Positions 1 through 8,723 of a stretch of 64,000 bases of DNA are shown piece by piece. The DNA is from Clostridiales bacterium (GTDB taxonomy: Bacteria; Bacillota; Clostridia; Oscillospirales; CAG-272): NCBI GenBank assembly GCA_003150035.1, contig QALR01000016.1, positions 1 through 64,000 on the forward strand. The letters are read 5' to 3'. Both the position numbers and the translations under genes were made by a program. The notes beneath the pieces were generated by a model. That model saw nothing but the letters and a program-made list of their open reading frames with translations. It was not told the origin of the DNA and searched no databases. Within the stretch, counting starts at the first letter, position 1. Every line of letters begins with the position of its first letter.

Positions 1-20
1 TCGAGAGTGAGCCCTGCAAC

Positions 21-54
21 ATTAAAAAAGAACCTGGCGCTTATAAACGCCAGG
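21..54 (-). terminator. Rho-independent terminator after the peptide-binding lipoprotein gene
   Basis: A perfect 7-bp stem (33-39 with 48-54) is followed on the minus strand by a T-rich run. It lies about 90 bases past the stop codon at 146 and would end that transcript. The structure is seen directly; termination is inferred. Confidence 0.75.
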
Positions 55-145
55 CTCAAGAAAGTTTTACATTTCCAGACACCACAAGATTTGTTTGACC
101 AATATCTCTCTATCTGTTGCACTTAAGTTGACAATTCATCTGGTC

Positions 146-2014
146 TTATTCTTCATCCTCGTCGCTCGATGCATTTCTCACGGAAGGCAGATATTGTACA
201 TAATCCTTTAGCTGCGCCTTGGTGAATATCTGATAGCCCCAGTAGTTCGTAGAAAGCTTGGAAAGCTCGCTTGATACCACATAGGTATTGGTGTTAAAGA
301 GAATCGGCACCACCACCGCGTCACTGAGAAGGAGCTCCTCTGCCTCATGGAGGATTTCTGCTCTCTGTCTATCATCAGATTCTGCAAAAGCGGCAGCAAT
401 AAGCGCGTCATACTCTGGATTATAATATCCGGTTCGATGCTCGTCATACGTATAATACATAGTCTCGCCGCGGCTTGCATCATAGTCTGGATCCGAAGAA
501 GTTACCATTCTGACACCGCCGTTGTAATCTCTTGTAAAAGGCGTAAGACTATAGAGTGCATAAACAGAAAGCATCTGGTAATCCAGTCCGATGACATCAT
601 AATCTCCCGTTGCAAAGGCCTCATCGTACTCCGCAGCAGGAAGAGAATTTATCACTACACTAAAGCCAAGTTGCTCCCATATGGTTTCTGTATACTGAGC
701 AATTGCCTTTTCTTTGCTGACATATCCCATAAGCTGAGACTGATAGCTATCATTCATTTCGTCCTGACGAACCACGATATAAATATCTTCGTAATCTTCC
801 GGCCAGATATCGTTTTCCTCTAAAAGCTGCCTCGCTCCTTCTATGTCGCCAGCGGCGCTGATAATATCTCCGCCCTCTTCACGGAACGAGGTACCCCGAC
901 TGGTATTAAACACTTTATCATTGATAAGACCTGTCGCTGCCTCCGTATCACACCCGACAAGCTGTGCGATATAGTTTCGGTCAAGCGCCATAGAAAGCGC
1001 CTGCCTGACGGCTGCGTTCTGAAAGAGCTCCGCATTTTCAATAGAATTCAGATTGAAATAATAAACAAACGTCGAAGCCTCTTTCTCTGTCTCCACATCG
1101 TTTCCGTATTTCGCCGCCGTTGCCGCCGTAAGCCCGCTCACATAGAAGAGTTCGCGATTGCCAAACATCGTGAGCACGTCGGTCTCTGCTGTAGAATATA
1201 CCAAAGACAGATCAAGCGGAATATCATAGCGAATCGTAATACGATAAGGCGTCACATATTTGTCGATTGCCTCTGTCTGAACCTCCTGATTCAGATAATA
1301 GTAACGGGACCGCTCAAGAACAATTTCCTCTGAAGGCTCGCTTGAAAATTTCCTCACACGGAACGGTCCGTTGGTGGAAAGGTCCGTTGCGGTTTTGGAC
1401 CAAGTATCCGGATAAGACGCAACCTTGTTTTCACGTAGTGGAACAAGCGCCGGACTTGCCGTATTGTAAAGGAACTCATCAATATCGGCCCCTTCCTCGA
1501 ATTCGACAACCAATTTGGTCGTTGATTTGGAATAAAGTCCGATATCATCAATAGAAATCAGCCCGAGCTTGGCATCCTCAGCGCCCTTGATACAATACAG
1601 CATAGAGGCCGCCGGAGACTCAAAAGAAGGATCGAGAATCCGTTTCCAAGCATATACGATATCATTTGCCTGCACAAGGGAGCCGTCGCTCCAATACGTA
1701 TCGTTGATGACAATCTCAAGACGCTGCTCTCCGGTTCTGGAATCTTCTACGATTTCCCAATCCTTCGCCAACGCCTTTTTTAGCTTTCCATTTTCATCCA
1801 GCCTTGTCAGCCCCTCAAAGATAAGACTGAGAATTTTTACCGCATTTTCATCTGTGTAGGCAATGGCGGGATCCAGGTCCATGACCTTTGTTCCCATGTA
1901 AATTTCAAATTCCGCGCCCATCTGCGCCGGATCGTCCTTTGCGATTTTCGTGCAGCCGACGGAAAATACCGCGCACATGGCAAGGGCGAGGATAAAAGCG
2001 AGTACTTTCTTCAT
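146..2014 (-). CDS. Oligopeptide ABC transporter substrate-binding lipoprotein (OppA/DppA type)
   Basis: This 622-residue protein captures peptides outside the membrane for an ABC importer of the SBP family 5 type. The N-terminus has MKK, a hydrophobic core and a lipobox ending in VGC (Cys about residue 21), so it should be lipid-anchored. Family-like stretches include DIVYAWKRILDP and VRQALSMALDR. The start at 2014 was chosen because GGAGG lies 11 bases upstream and the signal peptide begins there; an in-frame extension to 2077 would put 21 unrelated residues before the signal peptide. No permease or ATPase gene is adjacent, so the transporter partners must be encoded elsewhere. The fold is clear; the exact peptide preference is not. 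Confidence 0.9.
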   Translation of the reverse strand: MKKVLAFILALAMCAVFSVGCTKIAKDDPAQMGAEFEIYMGTKVMDLDPAIAYTDENAVKILSLIFEGLTRLDENGKLKKALAKDWEIVEDSRTGEQRLEIVINDTYWSDGSLVQANDIVYAWKRILDPSFESPAASMLYCIKGAEDAKLGLISIDDIGLYSKSTTKLVVEFEEGADIDEFLYNTASPALVPLRENKVASYPDTWSKTATDLSTNGPFRVRKFSSEPSEEIVLERSRYYYLNQEVQTEAIDKYVTPYRITIRYDIPLDLSLVYSTAETDVLTMFGNRELFYVSGLTAATAAKYGNDVETEKEASTFVYYFNLNSIENAELFQNAAVRQALSMALDRNYIAQLVGCDTEAATGLINDKVFNTSRGTSFREEGGDIISAAGDIEGARQLLEENDIWPEDYEDIYIVVRQDEMNDSYQSQLMGYVSKEKAIAQYTETIWEQLGFSVVINSLPAAEYDEAFATGDYDVIGLDYQMLSVYALYSLTPFTRDYNGGVRMVTSSDPDYDASRGETMYYTYDEHRTGYYNPEYDALIAAAFAESDDRQRAEILHEAEELLLSDAVVVPILFNTNTYVVSSELSKLSTNYWGYQIFTKAQLKDYVQYLPSVRNASSDEDEE

Positions 2015-2159
2015 TCTTGCATGTTCCTCCGAAAATTGTTTTGGGATACGGGGCAGGTGCCCCGGTGGTTCCAACATACGGCAAAAGCACCGATGTTTTC
2101 TCCTCTATTATGGAAACCATGAAGTAAAAATCAAATCTATAAATCAAATGATAGCATAT

Positions 2160-2189
2160 ATTATACCACCAATAGGCGGCCTAAATCAA
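2160..2189 (-). promoter_or_regulatory. Sigma-A type promoter for the peptide-binding protein gene
   Basis: On the minus strand TTGATT (2184-2189) and TATAAT (2160-2165) are separated by 18 bases, upstream of the lipoprotein start at 2014. This gives a leader of about 140 bases. Confidence 0.6.
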
Positions 2190-2281
2190 ATCTTACTTGC
2201 TTTAACAGAAAAGATTCTGCCTATTTCACAAATTCTGAAAATATTTTTGTGCAAATCGCACAACGAAAACGCCCTATTTCT

Positions 2282-3286
2282 TTACTCCACGGCCTTCCTT
2301 GCATACTCTCCAAGCAGGCGCACATAAATTTGATAGTTCTCAAATGAAACACCGGGCGGCGTTTGATGATCACAGGACGGAACAAAGCCACCTGTTTTCA
2401 TAGTCGGCAAAAGCCTTTCAAATTCGGCGCGCATGGCTTCTTCGCCGTGCGGCATTGTCATTTTATCAAAGCCGCCGATAAAGAGGAAATCGGGGTACAG
2501 CTCACGCAGACGGCCAACATCTACACCCGCTTGGCGCTCAAGCGGAAGCACCCCATCGATACCGGCGCGCTTGAACCACGGGATCATCATGGAAATATCC
2601 CCGTCGCTGTCGATAATGACCTTGGTACCGTGTTTCTTGATTTCAGGAATGATCCGCTGATAATACGGCAGCATGAATTCATCGAACAGCTCTTCCGAAA
2701 GCATAGGTCCGTTGTTATAGCTCATATCCTCGGAAATGACCATGAACTCCGGATTGCAAAGGGAATAAATAGCAGGGAGCTGGCTAATGATATAGTCGGC
2801 AAGATCCGAGCAGATTCTGTGATAGAGCTCCGGCTCATCATAAAAGGAGTAAAGATGATTTTCGATTCCAAGCAATGTGCGCGGGAACCAGAAAAAGCCG
2901 TCATAGGAATACCACAGCACGGCATCGCCGCGGTCGTGCTCCTCTTTTAAGTTTTTAAGGATGTCAATTTTATTTTGCCAATTTTTATTCGTCTCATCCG
3001 GATACAAATACTTCTTGAAATTTTCGTAATCTTCTTCCGTATAAATCAACGGGGCACCGTGCGAGGCGGGACGCGGACAATCCGGCGTTTCAAGCGGCAT
3101 CCAAACCCTGCGGATATAATCCAGGCCGAGATGAGTCTGAATTCTGTCCCAAGGAATATCGCGCGACAGGCCCTCCCCATACCAACGGTTCAGCGTATCA
3201 CCCCACCAACCTGCCCATTCGATGACGGGGAGTCTATCCGGCTTCTCAAAATTCATAACAGCGTTAAAGCGTTCAACATTTTTCAT
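2282..3286 (-). CDS. Uroporphyrinogen decarboxylase (URO-D) fold protein, possible corrinoid methyltransferase
   Basis: This 334-residue protein belongs to the URO-D superfamily, which contains HemE and the MtaA/MtbA-type methyltransferases that move methyl groups to or from corrinoid proteins. The N-terminus MKNVERFNAVMNFEKPDRLP is typical of the non-HemE members, and the C-terminal half has HGTKVIIDSDGDISMMIPW and FLFIGGFDK, which fit the TIM-barrel core. The start at 3286 has AAAGGCGA just upstream; a longer frame to 3409 begins with unrelated hydrophobic residues. No heme-synthesis genes are nearby. A corrinoid protein is encoded at 50755-51396, so a methyl-transfer role is a reasonable inference, but the substrate cannot be read from sequence. 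Confidence 0.75.
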   Translation of the reverse strand: MKNVERFNAVMNFEKPDRLPVIEWAGWWGDTLNRWYGEGLSRDIPWDRIQTHLGLDYIRRVWMPLETPDCPRPASHGAPLIYTEEDYENFKKYLYPDETNKNWQNKIDILKNLKEEHDRGDAVLWYSYDGFFWFPRTLLGIENHLYSFYDEPELYHRICSDLADYIISQLPAIYSLCNPEFMVISEDMSYNNGPMLSEELFDEFMLPYYQRIIPEIKKHGTKVIIDSDGDISMMIPWFKRAGIDGVLPLERQAGVDVGRLRELYPDFLFIGGFDKMTMPHGEEAMRAEFERLLPTMKTGGFVPSCDHQTPPGVSFENYQIYVRLLGEYARKAVE

Positions 3287-3489
3287 TTCAGATCGCCTTT
3301 CTGCGGAATTGATTTTAGTATGGGAAAACCAGACGGCTTTCATCATACAAATTACGATTGTAAAAGTTATTATATCATGTGAAATCATAAAAATCAAGGA
3401 ATCCGGCATACATAAACGATAACTTTTTTGTAAAGGCTGCCGAGAAAGCGCTTTCTATCATAAAAAATACGATTTTTTTCACAAAAGCC

Positions 3490-3517
3490 TTGCAATCTCC
3501 AAAAAAAAGGCTATAAT
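3490..3517 (+). promoter_or_regulatory. Promoter of the serS T-box transcript
   Basis: TTGCAA (3490-3495) and TATAAT (3512-3517) are 16 bases apart, placing the transcript start near 3524, just before the T-box Stem I. Between the URO-D start (3286) and this promoter I see no gene. Confidence 0.7.
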
Positions 3518-3523
3518 AATAGA

Positions 3524-3771
3524 TATCTTTTCATAAACTTCATTGCAAAGATGGAAAACGGTTCGGAATCTGCGCGGCAAGAGAAGCGGCGGTCGGTGCA
3601 AGCCGCAGGCGCATTCCGATACTGTCCGCTTCCGGAGCATGCGGAGAAATCCGCGGGCCGGCGTCCCGTATCGCGCTTTCGAGAGGTCGTGCCGCGGCAC
3701 GGCAATTTGGGTGGCAACACGGAGTCTTTTCGTCCCAACAGCAAGGGAGAAAAGGCTTTTTATTTTTTATT
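3524..3771 (+). promoter_or_regulatory. T-box leader (serine-responsive) upstream of serS
   Basis: The T-box sequence TGGGTGGCAACACG lies near 3708-3721. It is followed by a terminator: GTCTTTTCGTCCC pairs with GGGAGAAAAGGC, then a T-run near 3758-3770. Upstream, the AG-bulge/distal-loop segment around 3579-3608 has the usual GGTCGGTGCAAGCC form. A candidate specifier codon TCC (Ser) is at 3625-3627, shortly before TTCCGGAGC. TGGC in the T-box bulge would pair with the GCCA end of an uncharged tRNA with discriminator G, which fits tRNA-Ser. Uncharged tRNA-Ser should favour antitermination and read-through into serS. The specifier position is inferred. Confidence 0.88.
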
Positions 3772-3787
3772 ACGGAGGAAAAAGTAT

Positions 3788-5077
3788 ATGCTCGACTTAA
3801 AATTTCTCAGAGAAAACCCGGAAATCGTAAAACAGAATATCCGCAACAAATTTCAGGATGCCAAGCTTCCGCTTGTCGATGAGGTCATTGCCCTTGATGA
3901 AGAGAACCGCAAAGCCAAGGGCGAAGCGGACGCACTTCGAGCCAACCGAAATAAGGTTTCCAAAATGATTGGCGTCTACATGGCGCAGGGAAAAAAAGCC
4001 GAAGCCGAGGAAGCAAAAAAACAGGTGACGGAAAATTCCGAAGCGCTTGCAGCATTAGAAGCGAAAGAAGCGGAGCTCAACGAAAAAATCACCAAAATCA
4101 TGATGACCATCCCCAATATCATCGACCCGTCCGTCCCGATCGGACGCGACGACAGTGAAAACGTGGAGGTTCAGCGCTTCGGCGAGCCGGCCGTTCCGGA
4201 TTTTGAGATTCCCTATCACACCGATATCATGGAGCGCATGGGCGGGCTCGACCTCGACTCGGCGCGCCGTGTCGCAGGCAACGGCTTTTATTATCTGATG
4301 GGAGATATCGCAAGACTGCATTCCGCCGTTATCAGCTACGCACGCGATTTTATGATTGACCGCGGCTTTACCTATTGCGTACCGCCCTTTATGATTCGTT
4401 CCGGCGTCGTAACCGGCGTCATGAGCTTTGCCGAAATGGACGCGATGATGTATAAAATCGAGGGAGAGGACCTCTATCTCATCGGGACAAGCGAGCACTC
4501 GATGATCGGAAAATTCATCGACCAGATCCTTGATGAAAAGGATCTTCCTTACACACTCACCAGCTACTCTCCCTGCTTCCGCAAGGAAAAGGGCGCGCAT
4601 GGTATTGAGGAGCGAGGCGTCTACCGCATTCATCAGTTTGAAAAGCAGGAAATGATCGTCGTCTGCCGCCCGGAGGATAGTAAAATATGGTTTGACAAGC
4701 TGTGGCAAAACACAGTTGACCTGTTTCGCTCGCTAGATATCCCGGTGCGCACGCTCGAATGCTGCTCGGGCGACCTTGCCGACCTCAAGGTCAAATCCGT
4801 CGATGTGGAGGCGTGGTCTCCGCGCCAGAAAAAATATTTTGAGGTCGGGAGCTGCTCCAACCTTGGCGACGCGCAGGCAAGACGTCTGAAAATCCGCGTG
4901 GCAGGCGCGGACGGCAAAAAATATCTCGCACATACGCTCAACAACACGGTCGTGGCGCCGCCGAGAATGCTTATCGCCTTCCTTGAAAACAACCTAAACG
5001 CCGACGGTTCGGTGAATGTGCCGGCGGTACTGCGTCCCTATATGGGGGGGAAAGACAAGCTGATACCGAAGCATTAA
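3788..5077 (+). CDS. serS: Serine-tRNA ligase
   Basis: This 429-residue class II synthetase charges tRNA-Ser (and tRNA-Sec where present) in the cytoplasm. It starts MLDLKFLRENPEIVKQNI, followed by the long N-terminal coiled-coil arm rich in Lys, Glu and Ala (about residues 30-105). The catalytic domain has class II motifs, including the motif 2 region FRKEKGAHG and a C-terminal motif 3 with LNNTVVAPPRMLIAFLENN. The start is fixed by GGAGG at 3774-3778; frames extending back to 3551 read through the T-box leader and are not coding. It is a single gene under T-box control. Confidence 0.98.
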   Translation: MLDLKFLRENPEIVKQNIRNKFQDAKLPLVDEVIALDEENRKAKGEADALRANRNKVSKMIGVYMAQGKKAEAEEAKKQVTENSEALAALEAKEAELNEKITKIMMTIPNIIDPSVPIGRDDSENVEVQRFGEPAVPDFEIPYHTDIMERMGGLDLDSARRVAGNGFYYLMGDIARLHSAVISYARDFMIDRGFTYCVPPFMIRSGVVTGVMSFAEMDAMMYKIEGEDLYLIGTSEHSMIGKFIDQILDEKDLPYTLTSYSPCFRKEKGAHGIEERGVYRIHQFEKQEMIVVCRPEDSKIWFDKLWQNTVDLFRSLDIPVRTLECCSGDLADLKVKSVDVEAWSPRQKKYFEVGSCSNLGDAQARRLKIRVAGADGKKYLAHTLNNTVVAPPRMLIAFLENNLNADGSVNVPAVLRPYMGGKDKLIPKH

Positions 5078-5190
5078 ACAGAGCGGGGGCCCGATAGGAA
5101 CCGCATCTGGCAACACGACGGCAGACAAAGTGCCACTAGCAAAACATTTTTAGCTTCCCTGAAATACGTTTTACAAAAAGGAGAACAGAT

Positions 5191-5583
5191 ATGCACACGA
5201 TGGCTTTCGGCTTTGCACTTGGGAACAATGTCGGGACTTACCTCTTGTTCGGCGCTATTTTTGCAATCCTTGCTTTTTTCATATGGGCTCCTATCCACTC
5301 GCGCAGGGAAACAAAAAAAGCGCTAGAAAAAATGGATACCCCTGTAGAAGATCCGGCGCTTTTGGAACAAAGTGCCGTCGTGCTAGATAAATACTGCTAT
5401 GCCAAGGCATCCAGACGAAGCTCTCCGCTGCATGACAAGCATTTTTTCATAAAGTTTCAGACGGAGGACGGCAAGACGGTCGAATATCCAGTGTGGGAAG
5501 AGCTTTATCTTTCTGTTTATAAAGGACAAACGGGGATGTTAGCGACTATCGGAGAGAATTTCTATGGATTCTGCGCAGACTGA
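5191..5583 (+). CDS. DUF2500-like small membrane protein
   Basis: The 130-residue product has one N-terminal membrane segment (about residues 12-32) and a soluble C-terminal half containing FIKFQTEDGKTVEYPVWEELY and a GQTGMLATIGENFYGF ending. This layout resembles the DUF2500 family, whose function is unknown. AAAAAGGAGAA stands before the start codon. It follows serS by 113 bases and may be read from the same transcript, since no terminator is evident between them. The family assignment rests on pattern recognition. Confidence 0.75.
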   Translation: MHTMAFGFALGNNVGTYLLFGAIFAILAFFIWAPIHSRRETKKALEKMDTPVEDPALLEQSAVVLDKYCYAKASRRSSPLHDKHFFIKFQTEDGKTVEYPVWEELYLSVYKGQTGMLATIGENFYGFCAD

Positions 5584-5730
5584 ACCCATGCATTTCCTCA
5601 TCAGCTTATGCAAGAATCCCGGCAGCACACCTGTCTTTGCCGAGACTTCTTCATTTTATTCATCTGCAAAAGGTGAATATTGTGCAAACTGTTTCAAGCA
5701 AAAACACTTGATTTCTTTTCATATAATAAA

Positions 5731-5760
5731 TTGACAAAATTATAGAGAAAATGCTATACT
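5731..5760 (+). promoter_or_regulatory. Promoter for the 157-residue membrane protein gene
   Basis: TTGACA (5731-5736) and TATACT (5755-5760) are 18 bases apart, with GGAGGG and the start codon at 5784 following closely. Confidence 0.65.
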
Positions 5761-5783
5761 GAAAAAATCCATGGAGGGAAAAC

Positions 5784-6257
5784 ATGAAAAAAGAGCACAT
5801 TATGATCGGGTTTCTTCTCTGCTTCGCTCTTATTATTACGCTTACCGTATTGCTTATCCATCAAAACGAAAGCGATAAGCTTGACCGGCAGAGTGCCGAC
5901 GGTCAAGTGGTTTCCAATCTGGAAAAATTCGCCGGCAGCCTGATTCCTGTGGAACGGATAGACGAGTACGATGCCGCCCGGATCGAGAAATACAAAATCG
6001 AAACCGCCCGCTATATCTATGCCGCAAGCGGCTTCTGTTCGCTCTCCTCTTATCGCAGGTACGAAAATTTTTGTTCGCTGATTTCGGGTCTTTCGTATCT
6101 CTCGCAGATTGATAAGCTTCCGCTCGCCATTTGCGAGCAGGATATAAAAGATCTCCTGTACCTTTGCGCCCATATGCATGACAGAGAGCTTGTCGAATCT
6201 CTCAGCGCAGAGCTTATGGAACGCATCAAGCCTTTTGAATATTCGCTTAACGCATAA
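5784..6257 (+). CDS. Hypothetical protein with an N-terminal membrane anchor
   Basis: I do not recognise this 157-residue protein. It has a short basic N-terminus, one hydrophobic segment (about residues 7-25), and a helical soluble part with many Leu, Ser and Tyr residues (for example YAASGFCSLSSYRRYENF) and several scattered cysteines. The anchor suggests that the remainder faces outward. GGAGGG is 5 bases before the ATG and a good promoter lies just upstream. A bidirectional terminator follows, so it appears to be a single-gene unit. Confidence 0.75.
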   Translation: MKKEHIMIGFLLCFALIITLTVLLIHQNESDKLDRQSADGQVVSNLEKFAGSLIPVERIDEYDAARIEKYKIETARYIYAASGFCSLSSYRRYENFCSLISGLSYLSQIDKLPLAICEQDIKDLLYLCAHMHDRELVESLSAELMERIKPFEYSLNA

Positions 6258-6260
6258 AAA

Positions 6261-6297
6261 GCGGAACGGGCATTCCCGTTCCGTCTTTTGTTTTCTT
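6261..6297. terminator. Bidirectional Rho-independent terminator
   Basis: A perfect 8-bp stem (GGAACGGG 6263-6270 with CCCGTTCC 6275-6282) has T-rich runs downstream on both strands. It separates the convergent genes ending at 6257 (plus) and 6298 (minus). Confidence 0.85.
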
Positions 6298-6891
6298 TCA
6301 GTCGAACAGGCAAAGAACAAAATCCTTCGCCCTTGCCAAAATTTCGCGAAGCTCGCGGTAAAGCTGTCCCGCATAGGAATGCAGCGCCGAATCGCATCCC
6401 GACGCTTCTATGTCCATGTCTTCCGCAATATACAAGGCACGGTATAGGTGATACTTCTGCGTCACGATGACAAGTTTTTCTATACCAAAAACCGTTTTTG
6501 CCCGCGACAAGGACTCATAGGTAGAAAACCCTTCGCCGTCGGTGAGGATATCCTCCTCTGGCACGCCGTTTTGCATGGCGTATTCCTTCATAAACGTGAC
6601 CTCTCCCCATTTTCCGCTGTCATCCCCCGACAGCAGAAGCTTTTTCACAGAGCCATCCCGATATAGGGCAATACCGGCATCCATCCGGTCACGAAGCATA
6701 TCCGAAAGCACGCCGCCCTCGTGGACCTTTGCCCCAAGGATAAGCGCATATTCATAGCCATCCGCGGCGGAAATCGGCTCAATTTTGTCACGGGTGCTGA
6801 AAAACACCGTCAGATTCACGGCGGCAAGAATGCCCGCGCACAACACCAAAAGGGCGGCGACCGCGATGAGAATTTTTATCGAACGCTTCAT
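6298..6891 (-). CDS. YdcF/SanA-like DUF218 membrane-anchored protein
   Basis: This 197-residue protein has one N-terminal membrane segment (about residues 6-28) followed by a DUF218 domain. Hallmarks are YALILGAKVHEGGVLSDMLRDRMDAG, the GD.SGKWGE loop and the ending IVTQKYHLYRALYIAE. DUF218 proteins (SanA, YdcF, ElyC) are tied to envelope integrity, but the reaction is not settled. It starts 2 bases after mgsA ends, so the two are translationally linked and share a transcript. Confidence 0.85.
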   Translation of the reverse strand: MKRSIKILIAVAALLVLCAGILAAVNLTVFFSTRDKIEPISAADGYEYALILGAKVHEGGVLSDMLRDRMDAGIALYRDGSVKKLLLSGDDSGKWGEVTFMKEYAMQNGVPEEDILTDGEGFSTYESLSRAKTVFGIEKLVIVTQKYHLYRALYIAEDMDIEASGCDSALHSYAGQLYRELREILARAKDFVLCLFD

Positions 6892-6893
6892 TT

Positions 6894-7367
6894 TTACAGT
6901 TCTTTTGCGCGCAAATCAATATTGCGCCGGAAATTGATAAGCTTGCGCGTATATTCCGTATCCATAAACTTGCTTGTAATGATAAAATCCGCTGTCGCGC
7001 GATTGTTGGCAATCGGAATATCAAACACCTGTGCAATCCGCAGCAGCGCTTTGACATCCGGGTCATGCGGCTGTGCTTCGAGCGGATCGGAGAAAAAAAT
7101 GACAAGGTCGATTTTTCCGTCCACAATCCGGGCGCCGATCTGTTGGTCTCCGCCGAGCGGACCGCTGTTGAAGCCGCGGATAGGAAGCCCTGTTTTCTCT
7201 GCAATCATTTTCGCGGTAGTCCCCGTTCCGCATAGGAAATGATGCTCCAAAATGGATTTATTGGCAAGGCACCAATCGATGATTTCGGCCTTTTTATGGT
7301 CATGCGCGATAAGCGCGATATTTTTTTGCTTCGGCAATGTGCATTCAATGTATTCGTTCTCAAACAT
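6894..7367 (-). CDS. mgsA: Methylglyoxal synthase
   Basis: This 157-residue enzyme converts dihydroxyacetone phosphate to methylglyoxal and phosphate, a bypass of lower glycolysis. It shows NIALIAHDHKK near the N-terminus, the phosphate-binding GTGTTAKMIAEKTGL, the GGDQQIGARI loop with the catalytic aspartate, and the C-terminal IPIANNRATADF. The start at 7367 has AAAGGAAAG about 8 bases upstream; the 34-residue in-frame extension to 7469 is not conserved-looking. It leads a two-gene operon with the DUF218 gene. Confidence 0.95.
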   Translation of the reverse strand: MFENEYIECTLPKQKNIALIAHDHKKAEIIDWCLANKSILEHHFLCGTGTTAKMIAEKTGLPIRGFNSGPLGGDQQIGARIVDGKIDLVIFFSDPLEAQPHDPDVKALLRIAQVFDIPIANNRATADFIITSKFMDTEYTRKLINFRRNIDLRAKEL

Positions 7368-7551
7368 AAGCTGACTTTCCTTTTCTACAAACAATTTCTT
7401 CTCAGGGCATTCTCTTTCTACAAGAGTTCCAAGCACACCTTTTACAAAAAGAAAACGTTTTCTATGCAAAATCTTTCCCGAAAAAGGTTAGGCCTACAAC
7501 CGGATATGCTGTCCGTCGCATTTCAAAAGAGGAGTGATGACTTTATTTTTT

Positions 7552-7580
7552 AGTTTAGCAAGCCTTTTCTGGCTTGTCAA
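7552..7580 (-). promoter_or_regulatory. Promoter of mgsA with a dyad in its spacer
   Basis: On the minus strand TTGACA (7575-7580) and TAAACT (7552-7557) are exactly 17 bases apart. The spacer carries the inverted repeat CAAGCC-N6-GGCTTG, a possible operator. The leader to 7367 would be about 180 bases. Confidence 0.65.
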
Positions 7581-7655
7581 GAGACCGCCAAACGATTTTT
7601 CATAAAATTTACATGAAGAATAATAAACGCGTCATGGATCTCGGTATTCATCACC

Positions 7656-7689
7656 TCATAAAAAATCAAGGCTCCTGCGTGCAGGAGCC
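7656..7689 (-). terminator. Terminator of the pduL/scaffold/GGGtGRT operon
   Basis: A perfect 9-bp stem (GGCTCCTGC 7670-7678 with GCAGGAGCC 7681-7689) is followed on the minus strand by TTGATTTTTTATG, 18 bases past the stop codon at 7707. Confidence 0.85.
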
Positions 7690-7706
7690 CTGGTTTTTCT
7701 GTTTTC

Positions 7707-8708
7707 TTATTTCTTGAAGCTCTCTTCCACGGCGACCGCGACCGCGACCGTCGCGCCGACCATCGGATTGTTGCCCATGCCGATGAGTCCCATCATTTCG
7801 ACATGCGCCGGAACGGATGAGCTGCCTGCGAACTGCGCGTCGGAATGCATGCGTCCCATGGTATCGGTCATGCCGTAGGAGGACGGTCCCGCCGCCATAT
7901 TGTCAGGATGGAGCGTTCTGCCCGTACCGCCACCGGAGGCAACGGAGAAATATTTCACGCCGTTCTCGACACACCATTTTTTATAGGTGCCGGCAACGGG
8001 ATGTTGGAAGCGCGTCGGGTTGGTCGAGTTGCCCGTGATGGAAACGCCGACATTTTCTAGCTTCATGATCGCGACGCCCTCCGGAACGTTGTCCGCACCG
8101 TAGCATTTGACCGCCGCGCGGGGTCCCTTGGAATACGGAGTCTCGGATACGACCTTGACCTCTTCCGTATATGGGTCAAACTCCGTTTTCACATAGGTAA
8201 AGCCGTTGATTCTGGAGATGATAAACGCGGCGTCCTTGCCAAGACCGTTCAGAATAACGCGGAGCGGTTTTGTACGCACCTTATTGGCATTGAGCGCGAT
8301 TTTGATCGCACCCTCCGCCGCGGCAAAGGACTCATGCCCTGCAAGAAAACAGAAGCACTCCGTCTCCTCAGAAAGCAGCATTTTCCCGAGATTTCCGTGG
8401 CCGAGTCCGACCTTGCGGTTTTCCGCAACGGATCCGGGAATGCAGAATGCCTGCAATCCGATACCGATGGCAGCGGCAGCGTCCGCCGCCTTTTTGCAGC
8501 CCTTTTTCAGCGCGATTGCCGCGCCGACGGTATAAGCCCAGACCGCGTTATCAAAGCAGATAGGCTGGGTCTCTCTTACGATTTTATCACAGTCGATGCC
8601 TGCGGCAAGCGTGATATCCTTGCATTCCTCAATGGAGCCAATTCCGTATTCGGCAAGAACGGAATTGATTTTGTCTACTCTTCTCTCATAACTTTCAAAC
8701 AGTGCCAT
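7707..8708 (-). CDS. GGGtGRT family protein
   Basis: This 333-residue protein carries the motif VASGGGTGRTLHPDN that gives the GGGtGRT family its name. The function is unknown. The sequence is rich in Gly and Ala, has no membrane segment or signal peptide, and contains a cysteine-bearing stretch (ETECFCFLAGHESF) in its middle. It sits 15 bases after the Fe-S scaffold-like gene and is the last gene of a three-gene operon. In anaerobic Firmicutes this protein is commonly found beside such a scaffold gene, which suggests that the two work together, perhaps on a metal cluster or an oxygen-sensitive enzyme. That role is inference only. Confidence 0.9.
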   Translation of the reverse strand: MALFESYERRVDKINSVLAEYGIGSIEECKDITLAAGIDCDKIVRETQPICFDNAVWAYTVGAAIALKKGCKKAADAAAAIGIGLQAFCIPGSVAENRKVGLGHGNLGKMLLSEETECFCFLAGHESFAAAEGAIKIALNANKVRTKPLRVILNGLGKDAAFIISRINGFTYVKTEFDPYTEEVKVVSETPYSKGPRAAVKCYGADNVPEGVAIMKLENVGVSITGNSTNPTRFQHPVAGTYKKWCVENGVKYFSVASGGGTGRTLHPDNMAAGPSSYGMTDTMGRMHSDAQFAGSSSVPAHVEMMGLIGMGNNPMVGATVAVAVAVEESFKK

Positions 8709-8723
8709 TTTCCGTTCCCCCTC

